Source of the DNA: Cyclaneusma minus
Lineage: Eukaryota; Ascomycota; Leotiomycetes; Marthamycetales; Marthamycetaceae
Direction of reading: 5' to 3'
NCBI GenBank assembly: GCA_037179335.1
Contig: JAKZHN010000013.1
Location: 372,001 to 436,000, forward strand
DNA: 64,000 nucleotides
Shown: positions 10,050 to 20,467 of the stretch, in pieces
Layout: the number at the start of each line of letters is the position of its first letter
How positions within the stretch are numbered: position 1 is the stretch's first letter
Program-made: the position numbers and the translations under genes
The notes under the pieces: generated by a model
What the model was told of the DNA's origin: nothing
Seen by the model: only the letters and a program-made list of their open reading frames with translations
Databases searched by the model: none

Positions 10050-13000
10050 CTTGCTGGAGAAGATGATCCTTGTTATGCCCTTGACTAGTTCGCTAACATG
10101 ACGGAGCTCGCTCAAGCAAACAGCTTCCACATAGGCGATTGATATTAGGCTCGCCGAATTTCTTGTCTTCATTTCCCCATCATAGTGGGTTGATCGGAGC
10201 AAAATCAAGAAAAGCTCTCTTTCTCCAATATTCGTCACCTACCGTCAACGAATCTGACGTGGTGCGGTATTTTGCTTCCAAAACCAAGCGCGATTTGGAG
10301 CTTAGTCTGCTGTCGATGGCTTGAGATAATGGGACAATGTATAGCGAATTAGCGATTCTCCGAAGGTGGTTGCGGGTCTGGTCGATTGGCTGATGTAGGC
10401 TGTCGAGTTCTGTGGGTTCAGAGAAGGAGAGCTTGCTGGAGAAGATCGTTCTGCTATACCCTTGGCCAGCTCGCTAGTCTGGCGAGCTCGCTTAGGGGAA
10501 GGCGCGATCTGAAGTTGAGTCGCTTGTGGATAGCTTGGGAATAGGAGAGTGTATGGCGATTTTCTGAAGATCTCCGATCCTAAAGTGTCGTAGACATTGA
10601 ATTCCGCAAACAGGGGCCAAGAACAACTGTTGTGTTTGCTATGAAGCCGAAAGCCTTCTTCTCGATGTCTTCCATAATGGGTAGGATGTCGTCTTGGACG
10701 TTACCGATCAGTAAAGACAGGGGCTCACGCGGAATTTGGATCCCCAGCTTACGGAGGCCTATCGCAAGGGTTTCCTTGAACCTGCAAAAATCCTGGGATG
10801 GCCGCCTGGGATATACAACATCGCCCATGATCTAATCGTGGCAGGGTTGTACAGCAGTACGTTCCGCAAGTCCCCGTGCTCGCTGGTCAGGACGAGCCTC
10901 CTGGTTTCTGGAGAGAGAGAACTGAGAGAAAGGTATTCCTTGTTAAAACGTCGGACAGGTCGCTAGCGTGCCTGGAATTCGCTTGCAGGGAGTTCGCTTG
11001 CAGGGGAGCACGATATGAAGGTGTCTTCGCCAAGGGCAGCGTGGGACAAGGATTGCTCAGAAGATCTCCCAGTGTCAAAGGTGGTATCTCGGTGTCCACA
11101 AGGCTGCTGGCAGACGCTGCCGCCTCTTCCTCATTGTCGGATGACAATAGAACATGCTTCTTGAGGGACAAGTGCTACTAAGCGTCGGATTCGCTGGTTG
11201 TGGTACGCAGAAGGAGAGCTTGCCCATTCAACTCCGTACCCTAATTCCAGACTCCGAACCTATTCGAAAAGGATGGTCTATTTCGTCGCTGCTGGTACTC
11301 TAGGATGAAGCCGCGCCTCCGTTGGAAGTGCTGGGAGCGGAGTTAGGTGCCATTGGGCTCGTGCCTTGAGGCTTGTGGAAAGATGGTTTGCCTTTATGCC
11401 CTTGGCCAGTTCGCTAGCGCGGAAGAGCTCGCTCGCGTGACCAGATTACTAGCGTGACAAGCTCGCTTAAGGAAAAGCTCGATCTGAAGTTGACTCTGCT
11501 GTGAATACCCTATAAATGGGATTGTGTATGTGATTTGTCTCAAGCGTCCCAAGTGTGAAGTGTCATAACGAGTCTTCAAACAAGGCCCCATTCCCGAGCT
11601 TTACCACCAAGCGCCGCGGATCTTCAACGCACAGAAATACTACAAGCTGACATCTTAATATGACTTTAGTTTCCTGAACATGACCGACAGAGCCACCTCC
11701 AAGATCCAGCATCTGGCAATCACGTTGTTCGAGGGGAGTGGAGACGACTGTTGTGTTTGCTATGGAGAAGGAAGGCTGGCAAACTAGGGTGTTTGTTCAT
11801 AAGGGCGCTGCATAGAACTGCTGACAGACGTTGCCGCCTCTTCGTCATCGTCGGATGTTAACAGAATATGCTTCCCGAGGAACGAGTGCTACTGAGCGTC
11901 GGATTCGCCGGTTGTACTGGTATGAAGAAGGAGAGCTTGTTGGGAAACTTTATTTTACTTATGCTTTTGGCCGCTTGTTAGCGCAATGGAGCTCGCTTAA
12001 GGGAAAGAGCGATCTGAAGTTGAGTCTGCCACTTTGGGCATGGGTACAGTGTATGGCATTTTGCTGAGAATTTCCAGCCACGTCCCTCATCGGCGAGACT
12101 CCGTTTTGAAACCATGGATAAACCGCCGCTCCGGCTCTTTGATGCTCTGGTTTGTGGCTGCCTCTCATGGTTGCCTCTCTTTCGCCGGTCTTACGCTTCT
12201 TGTAGCCCAAGGCCTTGCGCAACTTGTCGCCGACGTCGTTCTCGGGCATCAGCCGGCTATTGGTTGAGCGGCTGCTCTTCGAATCGGTGAGCTAGAAGCG
12301 GTCCATGATGGGCTAGCTCGAGTTGCGAAGAGGGTGGGGAAAATGGTCAGCGCAAGATGATGTTTGGATGTATGGCTTGCGTTACTGGTCGTCAAGAAGG
12401 AAGGAGGGAAAGCAAGGAGATGGTGCGGACTCGGTCGCCTTTCTATGTTATAATTTTAGAGCTCCACAAGACTAGCGGCAAGTGATACTGAGCGTCAGAT
12501 TTGCTGACAACAACCTTGTCGACGAGACTCAGTTTCGAAACCATGGACAAACCGCCGCTCCAACTCTTGGGTGCTTTGGTTCGTGGCTGCCCCCCTTGGC
12601 TGCCCTTGTGCACGACCACATTGGATATGGATGAAAGGAGTGGTGGGATAAGGTATTACTTCTTGGGCAGCTCGCTTGTGGGGCGAGGCGACACCTCCTG
12701 AAGTTGTCTACTAAAAGTTCAAAGGTTGAAGCAAACAATCCTTTACAGGCACTCTTTGAGACACTAGGAGTGTAAGGCTGCATGGATGTTGTGGTAATCA
12801 GAGCATCTCCTTGAGAGTTTTGTTCTTCAGTCTTTCTTGCCATCTCAACGAAACACGGTTCTTGCTGTCATGACAAAGGGCTGACCCGTTACACCGATAC
12901 GATGTATATGGGGCTAGATTGCTAGCTCGACCGTTTGCTCTGATTCTAGGAAGCTTCATGTCGTATTCCCCTTGTGTTTGGGGATATGGCCGAGCCAGTC

Positions 13001-13640
13001 GGTTCAGCTTCTCCGAAAGCCTGGAGCGCCGCCTCTCAGCATGTCCAGCCTGAAGCATCGTAGCGAAGTGTGCGAATGAATGTCGTAAAGAATGTTAATC
13101 CCAACAGGAAGGTATTCCCTACTTTCCCTCTTGTATCTGGCCCTAGAGTTCCGTCGTCATTCATGTTCGCCCGGTCAGGCTCCCAGTCTCTGCGGAAGCA
13201 GATACTGTGACAAGGAATGACAGGCGTAGGAGCGCTGGACACCACGGTATCAATACATGCAGAGCAAACAGCATGATTCCCGGGTTGTATTGTAATGTAA
13301 TGCTACACTGATGGGGTCTAACCGGGGTTCCTCAGACTGCAGCCGTGTGGGATCGAGTGGTCCGCTCCGTCGAGAGTTAGGGCAAAAAGCAGTAGGGGTT
13401 TCCTGTTCTCCAAATGTGTTCTTGCCATTGGTCTTCAACATGAAGTTCGAATGTTGAGACATGCTGCGTGAAGGGCCGGGCATAGCAGTTGAACCGCTTT
13501 TGTGGCGGTTCGTGTTGTGAGAGAGCAAGGAGGAGGAGAACGAAAGCGGGCGAAGAAGGTGTTCCCTTCACGTCCTTGGGTGCCTAAAGCTCGCTTACAG
13601 GAGCGAGCGATCTGAAGGCGAGTCTGCCGATGGCGCCAAA
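10050..13640. repeat. Degenerate tandem array, right segment with longer-period duplications
   Basis: Landmarks recur near 10067, 10447, 10930, 11388, 11955, 12655 and 13560 (ttatgcccttggccagttcgctag). Longer duplications are superimposed. The block around 11105-11215 (gccgcctcttcctcattgtc ... gtgctactaagcgtcggatt) returns at 11835-11940. The block at 12095-12180 (gaaaccatggataaaccgcc ...) returns at 12530-12610. On the minus strand the first pair keeps similar peptides (KHVLLSSDNEEEAAASASS and KHILLTSDDDEEAATSVSS) and the second pair GSHxPxHxRxGAAVxPWF. The segment therefore looks like decayed, duplicated coding sequence mixed with the array unit. Confidence 0.65.
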
Positions 13641-13827
13641 GGTTGAGGCGAGCAGTTCTTTGCAGATAGTCTTCAGCTTCTTCGACTTTTTCAGCAGCTT
13701 CTCTCCACACACTCCACATCAACAAGTCACAGCTCGACTGAATCGTCTTGTTCGTCGGACAACAACCACGACTTCTTGACTTCCCTTGTTGCGCATCACA
13801 CACCTGCTACTTTCTGCAAGCTCCTTC

Positions 13828-14514
13828 TCACACCACTTTCAAGCGTCTCTGCTGTTGGTCCTCACGATCCATCTCCAACACCAACGAGCCTATTGGGGGC
13901 CGGGAAAGTCGGTAGTTTGCCGGCTGTTTGATGCCCAGCGTTACGGCACTGGACAGGCTCAAAGACAGAAACAATGTAAGCCGTTTGCTGTTGTGTGTAG
14001 CGGGATACCCTAGGAGGAGCTGAGGACACATGCGCATCGTAAGGTGACATGGGGTGTCTGGGGCTGTTGTAGGTGGGCCTGCTGCTGACTTTCGGCAAAC
14101 CTGAGGCGAATCTGAGGCGAATCTGGGGCAAATTGACAGGGTGGAAGTTGGGGCAGGCGTTCTCCAGATTGCGGATGCGCTGGCGCACAACTTCCAACCT
14201 ATCAGTCTGGGCGCTGATGTCGTTGCTGTGGGAGTTGACAATTTGCTGAGTAGCACTGATCGGTCCGCCCTGACCAACGAGCTGTCGGTTCGGGTTGTTG
14301 ACTGGGAACTGGAGGCGCTGTATCTCAAGGGCAGTGATCCGCGCAGCGAGGCCGTTGACGCGAGTAGCCAACTACCTCTCAAGCTCCTTGATTTCTGCCT
14401 CGTGCTGGGACAGGTTCTGTCAATGGGCATTGGCCTTCCTCGTGCTGTTTGAACCTCTTCTCGAGGTCTGCTTTTATGGAGCGTCGTCATAGCTTGTTGT
14501 CGCTGGCGAATCAA
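13828..14514 (-). pseudogene. Decayed coiled-coil gene, copy A
   Basis: Reading the minus strand, a coiled-coil protein can be followed through at least one frameshift and one stop. First comes RRSIKADLEKRFKQHEE (about 14490-14440), then after a shift NLSQHEAEIKELER, a TAG, then LATRVNGLAARITALEIQRLQ. The last frame stays open from 14371 to 13862 and includes QLVGQGGPISATQQI and TDRLEVVRQRIRNLENA. A related segment (QLVGLGGQVTANTN ... LLEVQRQRTCNLEN) occurs at 18270-18415. No known family is recognised. Heptad-like spacing of Leu/Ile/Val supports a coiled coil, and the lesions support a pseudogene. Confidence 0.55.
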
Positions 14515-15062
14515 GCTTGCTAATAGGATGTTGGTGTTGGGCGCTAGTCGGCGGTAGAGTTGTAAAGGTGGTCCTCATACCTCCCCACTGGTATAGAGAA
14601 GATATCCAGTCCCCACACAGGCTAGGAGGCTGTATTCACAGTAGCCCCAGGCTGCGGAGCCGCAAGACAAGCGCTAGCGCTAAGCGCGGTCACGAGGTGT
14701 CATAATGATACTATGACACTCAAGCTAACTGAGCCAACCATCCCTCGTAGAACCTCTTCCTTGAACCACGCTCGTGAACATCCCTCCTACACCACTACTC
14801 CTCGCAGCGGTCCCAGCGCTGTCGTTAAAGAGACTCCGAGCGAGCGTAACGACACAAATCTTTGCGGTGAGGCTCCCTCTGCTCTACTGAGGCTCCCACC
14901 ACACCCGCTGAAGCCTGCCACCCTCCAAAGACACCAACTCAAATCTTGTTTACTTCTCACTCTTTCGTCTCTTTTACACTCCACCATCCACGCCTCTGCT
15001 CACGTCATCCCTCCCACTAGACACTAGCTTGTGTCAAGACTACTTAACCTTCAAGCCTCACA

Positions 15063-15302
15063 ATGGGTATTTGTCTTCCCGTGCTCCATCTTTGTTTTTC
15101 AGCTTTCTGCCAGCAACCCCTTTGCTAACACATCATGTCAACCTCCACAGCACCCAACGCCCTCGCGAACCTGAAGGCCAAGATCAAGGCTATGATGCTG
15201 TCTAAGAAGAAATCCAAGAAGGGGAACAGCAACGGCCTCTCATGTCACGACCTGGTCGTCGGGAATCGAAAGCGCACCCTCCTAGTTGGCTTGGTTTGCT
15301 AA
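15063..15302 (+). CDS. Small Lys-rich protein with a 4-nt first exon
   Basis: Proposed exons are 15063-15066 and 15151-15302. The leader is CT-rich and ends tcacaATGG. The intron 15067-15150 starts gtatttg, has the branch site gctaac and ends cacag. Splicing joins ATGG to CACCC to give MAPNALANLKAKIKAMML, then SKKKSKKGN, 51 residues in all. An unspliced alternative starts at 15135 (MSTSTAPNALANLKAK, 55 aa, same frame). The N-terminal amphipathic, Lys-rich helix resembles small filamentous-fungal proteins of unknown function that I recall, but the C-terminal half (SCHDLVVGNRKRTLLVGLVC) looks unlike them, so the 3' end may be decayed or an intron missed. An ORF at 15391-15885 may be a continuation. 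Confidence 0.5.
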
Positions 15303-15390
15303 GAGTGCCGCTGCATAGCACCTATGCTACCCTTGAGTCACGCAAGACAAAGGGGCAACCAGTATTACCTCAAAGAGGGAATTCTGCCAA

Positions 15391-15885
15391 GTGTACTCTA
15401 TAAGGTCCAGGGCCGTGACATCTCATACCACCCGCTGGAGCTCTTCCAATGCGCGGAACAAGCTTCTACCAGGAGCGGGCGGCACTGCTTCCACCAGGCG
15501 CTCCGAGACTCCAGAGGCGTCGGCAGCGGTGGGCGCGGATAGCTCTGCCGATTCTCCCTCCATGAGCCACGACGAAAGCGACGTCCGACTGACCCGCAAG
15601 ACCCGTGCTCGCGATGTCCAGTCCACAGACAAGCTCCGCCGTCTCCGCAGAAAGGTCGAGGACGGCCGTGGCATAGCACATATGGCACACACCCGCGAAG
15701 TCATTACAAGGTCCCTTTCCGCCGCCGACAAGACCAAGGAAGCCAAGAGGCGACTCTCTATCAAGAACGACGACAAAGTTCTTACCAACCAGCGCCAGAC
15801 GCGAGGATGTACCACAGCTTACTCGACCGGGCCAGCAAATGTGTGCTCCTGCTTGACTGCCAGATGGAAGACAAATCGAGACTGA
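15391..15885 (+). CDS. Hypothetical ORF, Ser/Ala-rich then basic charged segment
   Basis: An ATG-started frame of 164 codons. Residues about 38-130 look genuinely coding: RSETPEASAAVGADSSADSP, then SHDESDVRLTRKTRARD, RRLRRKVEDGRGIAH and DKTKEAKRRLSIKNDD. No domain is recognised. The first 35 residues and the last 30 look less protein-like, so the true exon may be shorter and joined by splicing, possibly to the small gene 90 bp upstream. It lies in the accessory zone among decayed genes, so it may be a remnant. Confidence 0.35.
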   Translation: MYSIRSRAVTSHTTRWSSSNARNKLLPGAGGTASTRRSETPEASAAVGADSSADSPSMSHDESDVRLTRKTRARDVQSTDKLRRLRRKVEDGRGIAHMAHTREVITRSLSAADKTKEAKRRLSIKNDDKVLTNQRQTRGCTTAYSTGPANVCSCLTARWKTNRD

Positions 15886-16223
15886 TCTGGTGCAGCTCTT
15901 TTGCCCATTCGAATGCAGGGACTACTGCAGGGACTCAAGTATGCGGTTCAAGGAATTGGAGAGCTCCAGTCATAGCTAGCATGCACGATGCGGCTAAGAA
16001 CGGTAATTAAGTTAGGTTGGTAGAGCGCAGGAAATTCTTAGCACCGAAATGCCCGTGGGGATAGACAGGATCACCCGGACGCAGCTTCACCCTCCTGACA
16101 ACAATAGATCTGCTAGGGTAGCCGTTGTGGACCTTGAATATCATCTGAAGTAAATATTACACAAACAATTCGTACAAAAATTGTGAATTGACAGATCGTC
16201 TTTCGTAAAGTAGAGCTTGCCTG

Positions 16224-16544
16224 TCAATATCTTTCGGAAGACCACCGTCTGCTCCAGTGCCTCTCGCTTCTCTTGCGCGTCCTGAAACATCGTTCACTCC
16301 ACTGCCTTACCACCTCGGGTGGCATAGTTGGTAGTTTGACGATTCTTTGGAAGAGGCCCGGTTCAGCGCGTCTGACAACCTGGTACTTTGGTCGCACAAC
16401 GAGGAAGTGCGCGTTGAGTGGAATGATTGAGCTATTGAAGAGGAGGAAAGAAGGATGACACGGTCGTGGAGTTCGGTAGGACGTTGCAGTAGGCATGGGA
16501 GTGGCTAAGTTGGGGTTGTAGAGTTTGAGAAAATCCTGTAACAC
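16224..16544 (-). pseudogene. Gene remnant with PPEVVRQ motif, copy 1
   Basis: An ORF of about 106 codons begins MLQDFLKLYNPNLATP and contains FLVVRPKYQVVRRAEPGLFQ and LPTMPPEVVRQWSERCF. The second part is nearly identical to 19365-19440 (LPTMPPEVVRQRSERCL). There a glutamine codon CAA of this copy has become TAA. The family is unknown. The cluster context and the damaged partner suggest this is one of several relics. Confidence 0.45.
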
Positions 16545-16911
16545 TCATGGAAGAGGAGGTTGCGGCTGGCTGTGGGATCCGAGCAGATCGCCTGAGGGTG
16601 GCGGTCAGGAGTGGTTGCGGGGTCGAGATTGTGCTTTTAAGCTGCTGTCTCGCTGCTCCGCTCGGCTATTCGTGAGTGGTTCATTAGCGCCGACGATGGC
16701 GAGGAGATTGTTTGCGATCGTGGGCACCAAAGATTTGCTGCGAGTTCTTTATAGAGTAGCTCTACGGTGTCGCTTTGATGTCGCTTGCTGTCTAAGTGCT
16801 GGGACCGATTTCTACAGTTACTTAGCAGCAGCTGTCACATCGGAGCTACAATAGTCAATCCAATTTCACAGTTCCACTGGCTCGCAGGGTTGTTGGAATA
16901 CTTGCTGACGT

Positions 16912-17201
16912 CTAAGCCGAAGGAAAACGGCAGACTGGCATGACGATGCAGGCGTTTTTCAGAACAGACATGGAAACCTTAATGTAGGTAGTGGAGCGCC
17001 TGTTATAGATGTTTCCTAAGCGGTCGACAGTCGGGAGCGTGTTGTGTTCATTGAGGGGATCGTCGACGGGAGAGAACAATTTGACGACGTCGGCGCGGAT
17101 GGAGCGGATGCTGAGGGGCAAGAAAAGCTCTTGGGGAGAGATGCTGGGTAAGCCCTCTCCTCCTCCTCTTCGTCAAGCTTCTCTTCCATTATCCTAATCA
17201 A
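16912..17201 (-). pseudogene. Gene remnant: EEKLDE/AYP segment followed by frameshift
   Basis: The minus frame from 17201 reads EEKLDEEEEERAYPASLPKS. A second frame then takes over (LPLSIRSIRADVVKLF, NEHNTLPTVDRLGNIYN) and ends at 16912. The first part matches the peptide EEKLDEGREVRAYPELPQS at 19440-19515. A frameshift between the two coding-like parts indicates decay. No known domain is recognised. Confidence 0.4.
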
Positions 17202-17255
17202 CAGCAGGAGAGCAAGCTCTAAGAATTGCTAAATGAGTGTCCACTCGTCTTTTTA

Positions 17256-18420
17256 TCATTTCGAGGCTGTGAACAAGTTCGTAAGACTAGCGCTGCGCTT
17301 GCTGAAAGACTTTGAGATGCTGCCGGGGATTCCGGCGAGACGGCTTCGCTGGGTGGCGGACTCCTCCTTGGCCTGCTGCTGAGTCTGAGGCGAAATGGCA
17401 GGACGGAAGTGGGGGGACGGCAGGAGCTGTTTCCGTGGCTCTTTGTAGATGACCGGCTTGCAATCTTTGGCGTTCGCGCTCGTAAGTAGCTTCGGCTTGC
17501 CAATACCGTACGTAGTCCCGAGAAGCCGTGAGACGGAGGAATGCAGTGTCAGCTTGGCGGAGACGATCGGGCGTATCGAGTTCGGTGGGTATGTCGGTGA
17601 CTTGTCGCGTGAAAGCTCTGAAGGCTTCACTCCGTTTGAGCGCACACTCCGTGTCTTGGATGTGGTAACCGCCATTCCATTGGATGAGACCAATTTCCGA
17701 CCATTGGCCGCTCGAGTCAATCGCTTGGCATCTCGCTTCTCCAGCTAGACCACTTTTCGGCATCAAAGTAATCCAAGCATCTTTCCCTGTGCGTTTCTGG
17801 GGCTGCGTAGCGGCGGATGGATGGTCGGTATGCCAAATTCCTGCGATGACTGCTTTCTTAGTCTGGAGCTTATTTGGCATCGTAGGTGCCTTCTTGTCTG
17901 CTCCTCTACTCGAATCCCAGCCATCGAAGACTGCGTCGTAGAACCTATCGCAGAAAGCTTGTGTTGCTTCTTCGTCGGCAGGTCTCCTCGTTTGGTAAAG
18001 CTGTCGTTGTCGATGTGAGGCCTGAAGTTTGGGCTGGGCTGGCTTCGGACCCGATGACTGACGAAAGGAAAAAGTTGGACTCCGCGCTGATGACAGGTGT
18101 AGGAAATGTTTTTCGAGTGTTTGTAATTTTCAATTGTTTTCTGGGTTTTGATGTTTACTGGAAAGCCTTGCGCGTGATCGAATGTTGGCAACGGTGGAGA
18201 ACAACGACAGAACCCTTTCTTGTTTTTGATGGGATCCGAGATGAGTTGTCTGCGTCTAGGGCGTGGCTAGACCGCGGTCGGATTCTCCAAATTGCAGGTA
18301 CGTTGGCGCTGAACTTCCAACAAGTCGGCCTGGGATTTGGCGGCCTGGCGAACACCGTGGGTAGCATTGGTGTTGGCAGTGACCTGTCCGCCCAAGCCGA
18401 CGAGCTGTCCTAGAAGGCGA
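17256..18420 (-). pseudogene. Decayed coiled-coil/low-complexity gene, copy B
   Basis: On the minus strand three coding-like pieces follow one another. From 18420: QLVGLGGQVTANTN and LLEVQRQRTCNLEN, homologous to copy A, then a TAG near 18270 and in-frame sequence to GFPVN. An intron-like gtaaac...catcag follows (about 18160-18090). The next piece includes ADEEATQAFCDRFYDAVF and runs into AVIAGIWHTDHPSAATQ, SGLAGEARCQAIDSSGQW and QADTAFLRLTASRDYVRYWQ. Near 17470 the frame moves to KPVIYKEPRKQLLPSPHFRP ... SISKSFSKRSASLTNLF, ending at 17256. Stops and frame changes indicate a pseudogene, although mis-modelled introns could explain part of this. The function is unknown. Confidence 0.5.
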
Positions 18421-18499
18421 CAACTAGATCGAAGACGGCTCACTGCCAGTTCTGTAATCAATACCCAAATTGATAGCCGATAGCAACTATGGGCTAGTT

Positions 18500-18600
18500 G
18501 CTGCTGAATATTAAGTCGAAGTCGAACTTGGAGTTGAAGTTGCTTTTTGATTTTAGAGTTGAGAATGAAATTGCCAACTTGAAGCTGCGCTTGACTTGAA
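18500..18600. repeat. Short patch of the ttgaagttgaa minisatellite
   Basis: Units such as cgaagtcgaacttggagttg and gccaacttgaagctgcgctt match the larger array at 19510-19870. A further patch lies at 18858-18920. Confidence 0.6.
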
Positions 18601-18987
18601 GCTGTGTGTAGCGGTCGAAGAAGAGTGCGCATCGGGAGAGACTTTGCTCTTGCGAGCAACCGTTCGTCGATGGTTGTGGACTCGGCCGACGTTGTCGGAG
18701 AATGAAAAGTGGACGACGTGGCGTGGGTCTCAGGTGTCCTGCGAGCGTTGCAGGATAGAGCGCTACGGAGTGGTGCTGGAGGAAGACGAGGAGGCCGTAG
18801 CTGCAGATGAGACAGAACGAGCTAGGCCAGCGGAGGAAGACAAGACGATACCAGCAGGGGAGTTTGAACTTGAACTTGCCAAGATGAAGTTGGCATGAAG
18901 TTGAACTTGGAGTTGTGATGAACTTCATATGGTCCTTGACCGACTCGTCAATTCTGCACCCTCCACCGAGAGCTTCACCACCTTCTT

Positions 18988-19510
18988 CTAAGGCTTCGAC
19001 TCGCCATCAGACTCTAGGGATGTTGTTAGTGTATGCATTGATAAGGTAGGGTCAGAACACTTGCCTTCCTCGTCGTGTCCACGCTTCATCGTGGTGTTGT
19101 TCTTGAGGTTGGAGGATTCTTTGACACATGCTGTCAGCATACATATCTGATGGGTGAGGCCTTGACCCATGTGTGCCGATGGTTGTAGACATGTCCCATG
19201 TAGCGCGAAGGGCTCAGTCCTCCCAGCGAGACCATTTCTCCGGGCACCTGGGCAAACTGATAGCTGAGGCCTTGACCCATGTATGCAGACTGATGGTTGG
19301 CGCCCTGACTCATGTATGATGCGTTCCTCCAGACAGTTCAACCCGCTGTTCTCAAGCGCGCGCGTCCTCAAACATCGTTCACTCCGCTGCCTCACCACCT
19401 CGGGTGGCATAGTTGGTAGTTTGACGATCCTTTAGAAGAGGACTGAAATCGATTGGGGAAGCTCCGGGTAAGCTCTCACCTCCCGCCCTTCGTCAAGCTT
19501 CTCCTCTTCA
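18988..19510 (-). pseudogene. Decayed gene, copy C (EEKLDE ... PPEVVRQ)
   Basis: Reading the minus strand from 19510: EEKLDEGREVRAYPELPQS, ISVLF, a TAA stop, then RIVKLPTMPPEVVRQRSERC and an open frame to 18988. This combines, in one piece, segments that occur separately at 17.1-17.2 kb and 16.2-16.4 kb. The ancestral order was therefore EEKLDE first and PPEVVRQ second. The stop arises from CAA to TAA, a C-to-T change in CpA context, which fits RIP. The tail contains loose repeats of a GSRPQLSV / GTCLQPSA type motif. Confidence 0.5.
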
Positions 19511-19870
19511 TCCGGGTAAACTTGCGCTTGGAGTTGAAGTTGGTTGAGGTTGTGCTTGAACTTGAAGTTGGAGCTGCCAGGTGGAAGTTGCGCTTGAACT
19601 TGAAGTGGAAGCTGCGGTTGAGCTTGGAGTTGAAGTTGCTTTGAACCTGAAGCTGAAGGCGCGCTTGAATTTGAATTTAAAGTTGCGCTTGAACTTGAAC
19701 TTGGAGCTGCGCTGGTCTGAACTTGAAGCTGCGCTTGGTTTGAAGCTGAAGCTACCAAGTTGAAGCTGCGCTTGATCTTGCGCTTGACTTGCGCCTCGAC
19801 TTGCGCTTGACCTTGAAGTTGAAGCTGTCAAGTTGAACTTGCGCTTGACCTTGAGCAATGAGTTCAAGTT
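19510..19870. repeat. Minisatellite of ttgaacttgaagttg-type units
   Basis: About 360 bp of degenerate short units built from cttgaa, gttgaa, gctgcg and cttgga. In the minus frames it encodes low-complexity Q/L/A or F/K/S-rich sequence (QLQLQAQ, KFKFKRN). It sits just upstream (minus sense) of decayed copy C and may have encoded its N-terminal region. An AT-shifted relative seems to fill the foldback element at 32.8-33.4 kb. Confidence 0.75.
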
Positions 19871-20467
19871 GTCGTGAAGTTGAAATCACCGGTGCCGAAA
19901 CTCCCGCCTATTCTAACACCCCATATGTCTTTTCATAGTCTTAAGAAAAAGGGTGCTTAGCAAGCGATAGGGGGAGTGGGCAACACAAGTGAACTATCTT
20001 TTGTTATAGTTTGGTTGCAGAGAAGCTCTCCTTGTTCTGTTGTGAGGGAGCTTCAGATCAGAATTTTCCATTGACGGTGGCCATAATGCCTCGATGCCCC
20101 GAGATGTGAAGAAGGGAGGGAAAGGGGATAGTTGGGATTCTCAATGACAGTTACCCAACAGAATGATAATAGAGCGAAAAGTCGATGGCAGGAACCCTAT
20201 CGCCTACCTGATAGCATTGACTTGATAGGACTGTTCGGATCGGTTTACATCTTTGACGAATGCGGTTCAGCAGAAGCAAGATCGTTAAAACATGGTATTG
20301 AGTTGGTTTCCTGGTGACTTACTTGTGGGTCTCGAGCGCGGTGCTCGATCTTCGCTAGCAGCCTACACATCTCAGACTCGGTGCTAGTTCCTCAGTTCAC
20401 TTGTGATCACCAGACCTCGGCACGTGATGCGACCAGTAGCGACGTAAAAGGGGCTCTTTGTGTGGTA
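19870..20467. other. Intergenic, nothing recognised
   Basis: About 600 bp between the decayed cluster and the first core gene. I see no coding-like frame, RNA gene or repeat in it. Confidence 0.6.

Noticed and set aside
1..13640. CRISPR-like or bacterial repeat array
   Set aside because: Units are long, degenerate and have no constant spacer; the organism is a fungus.
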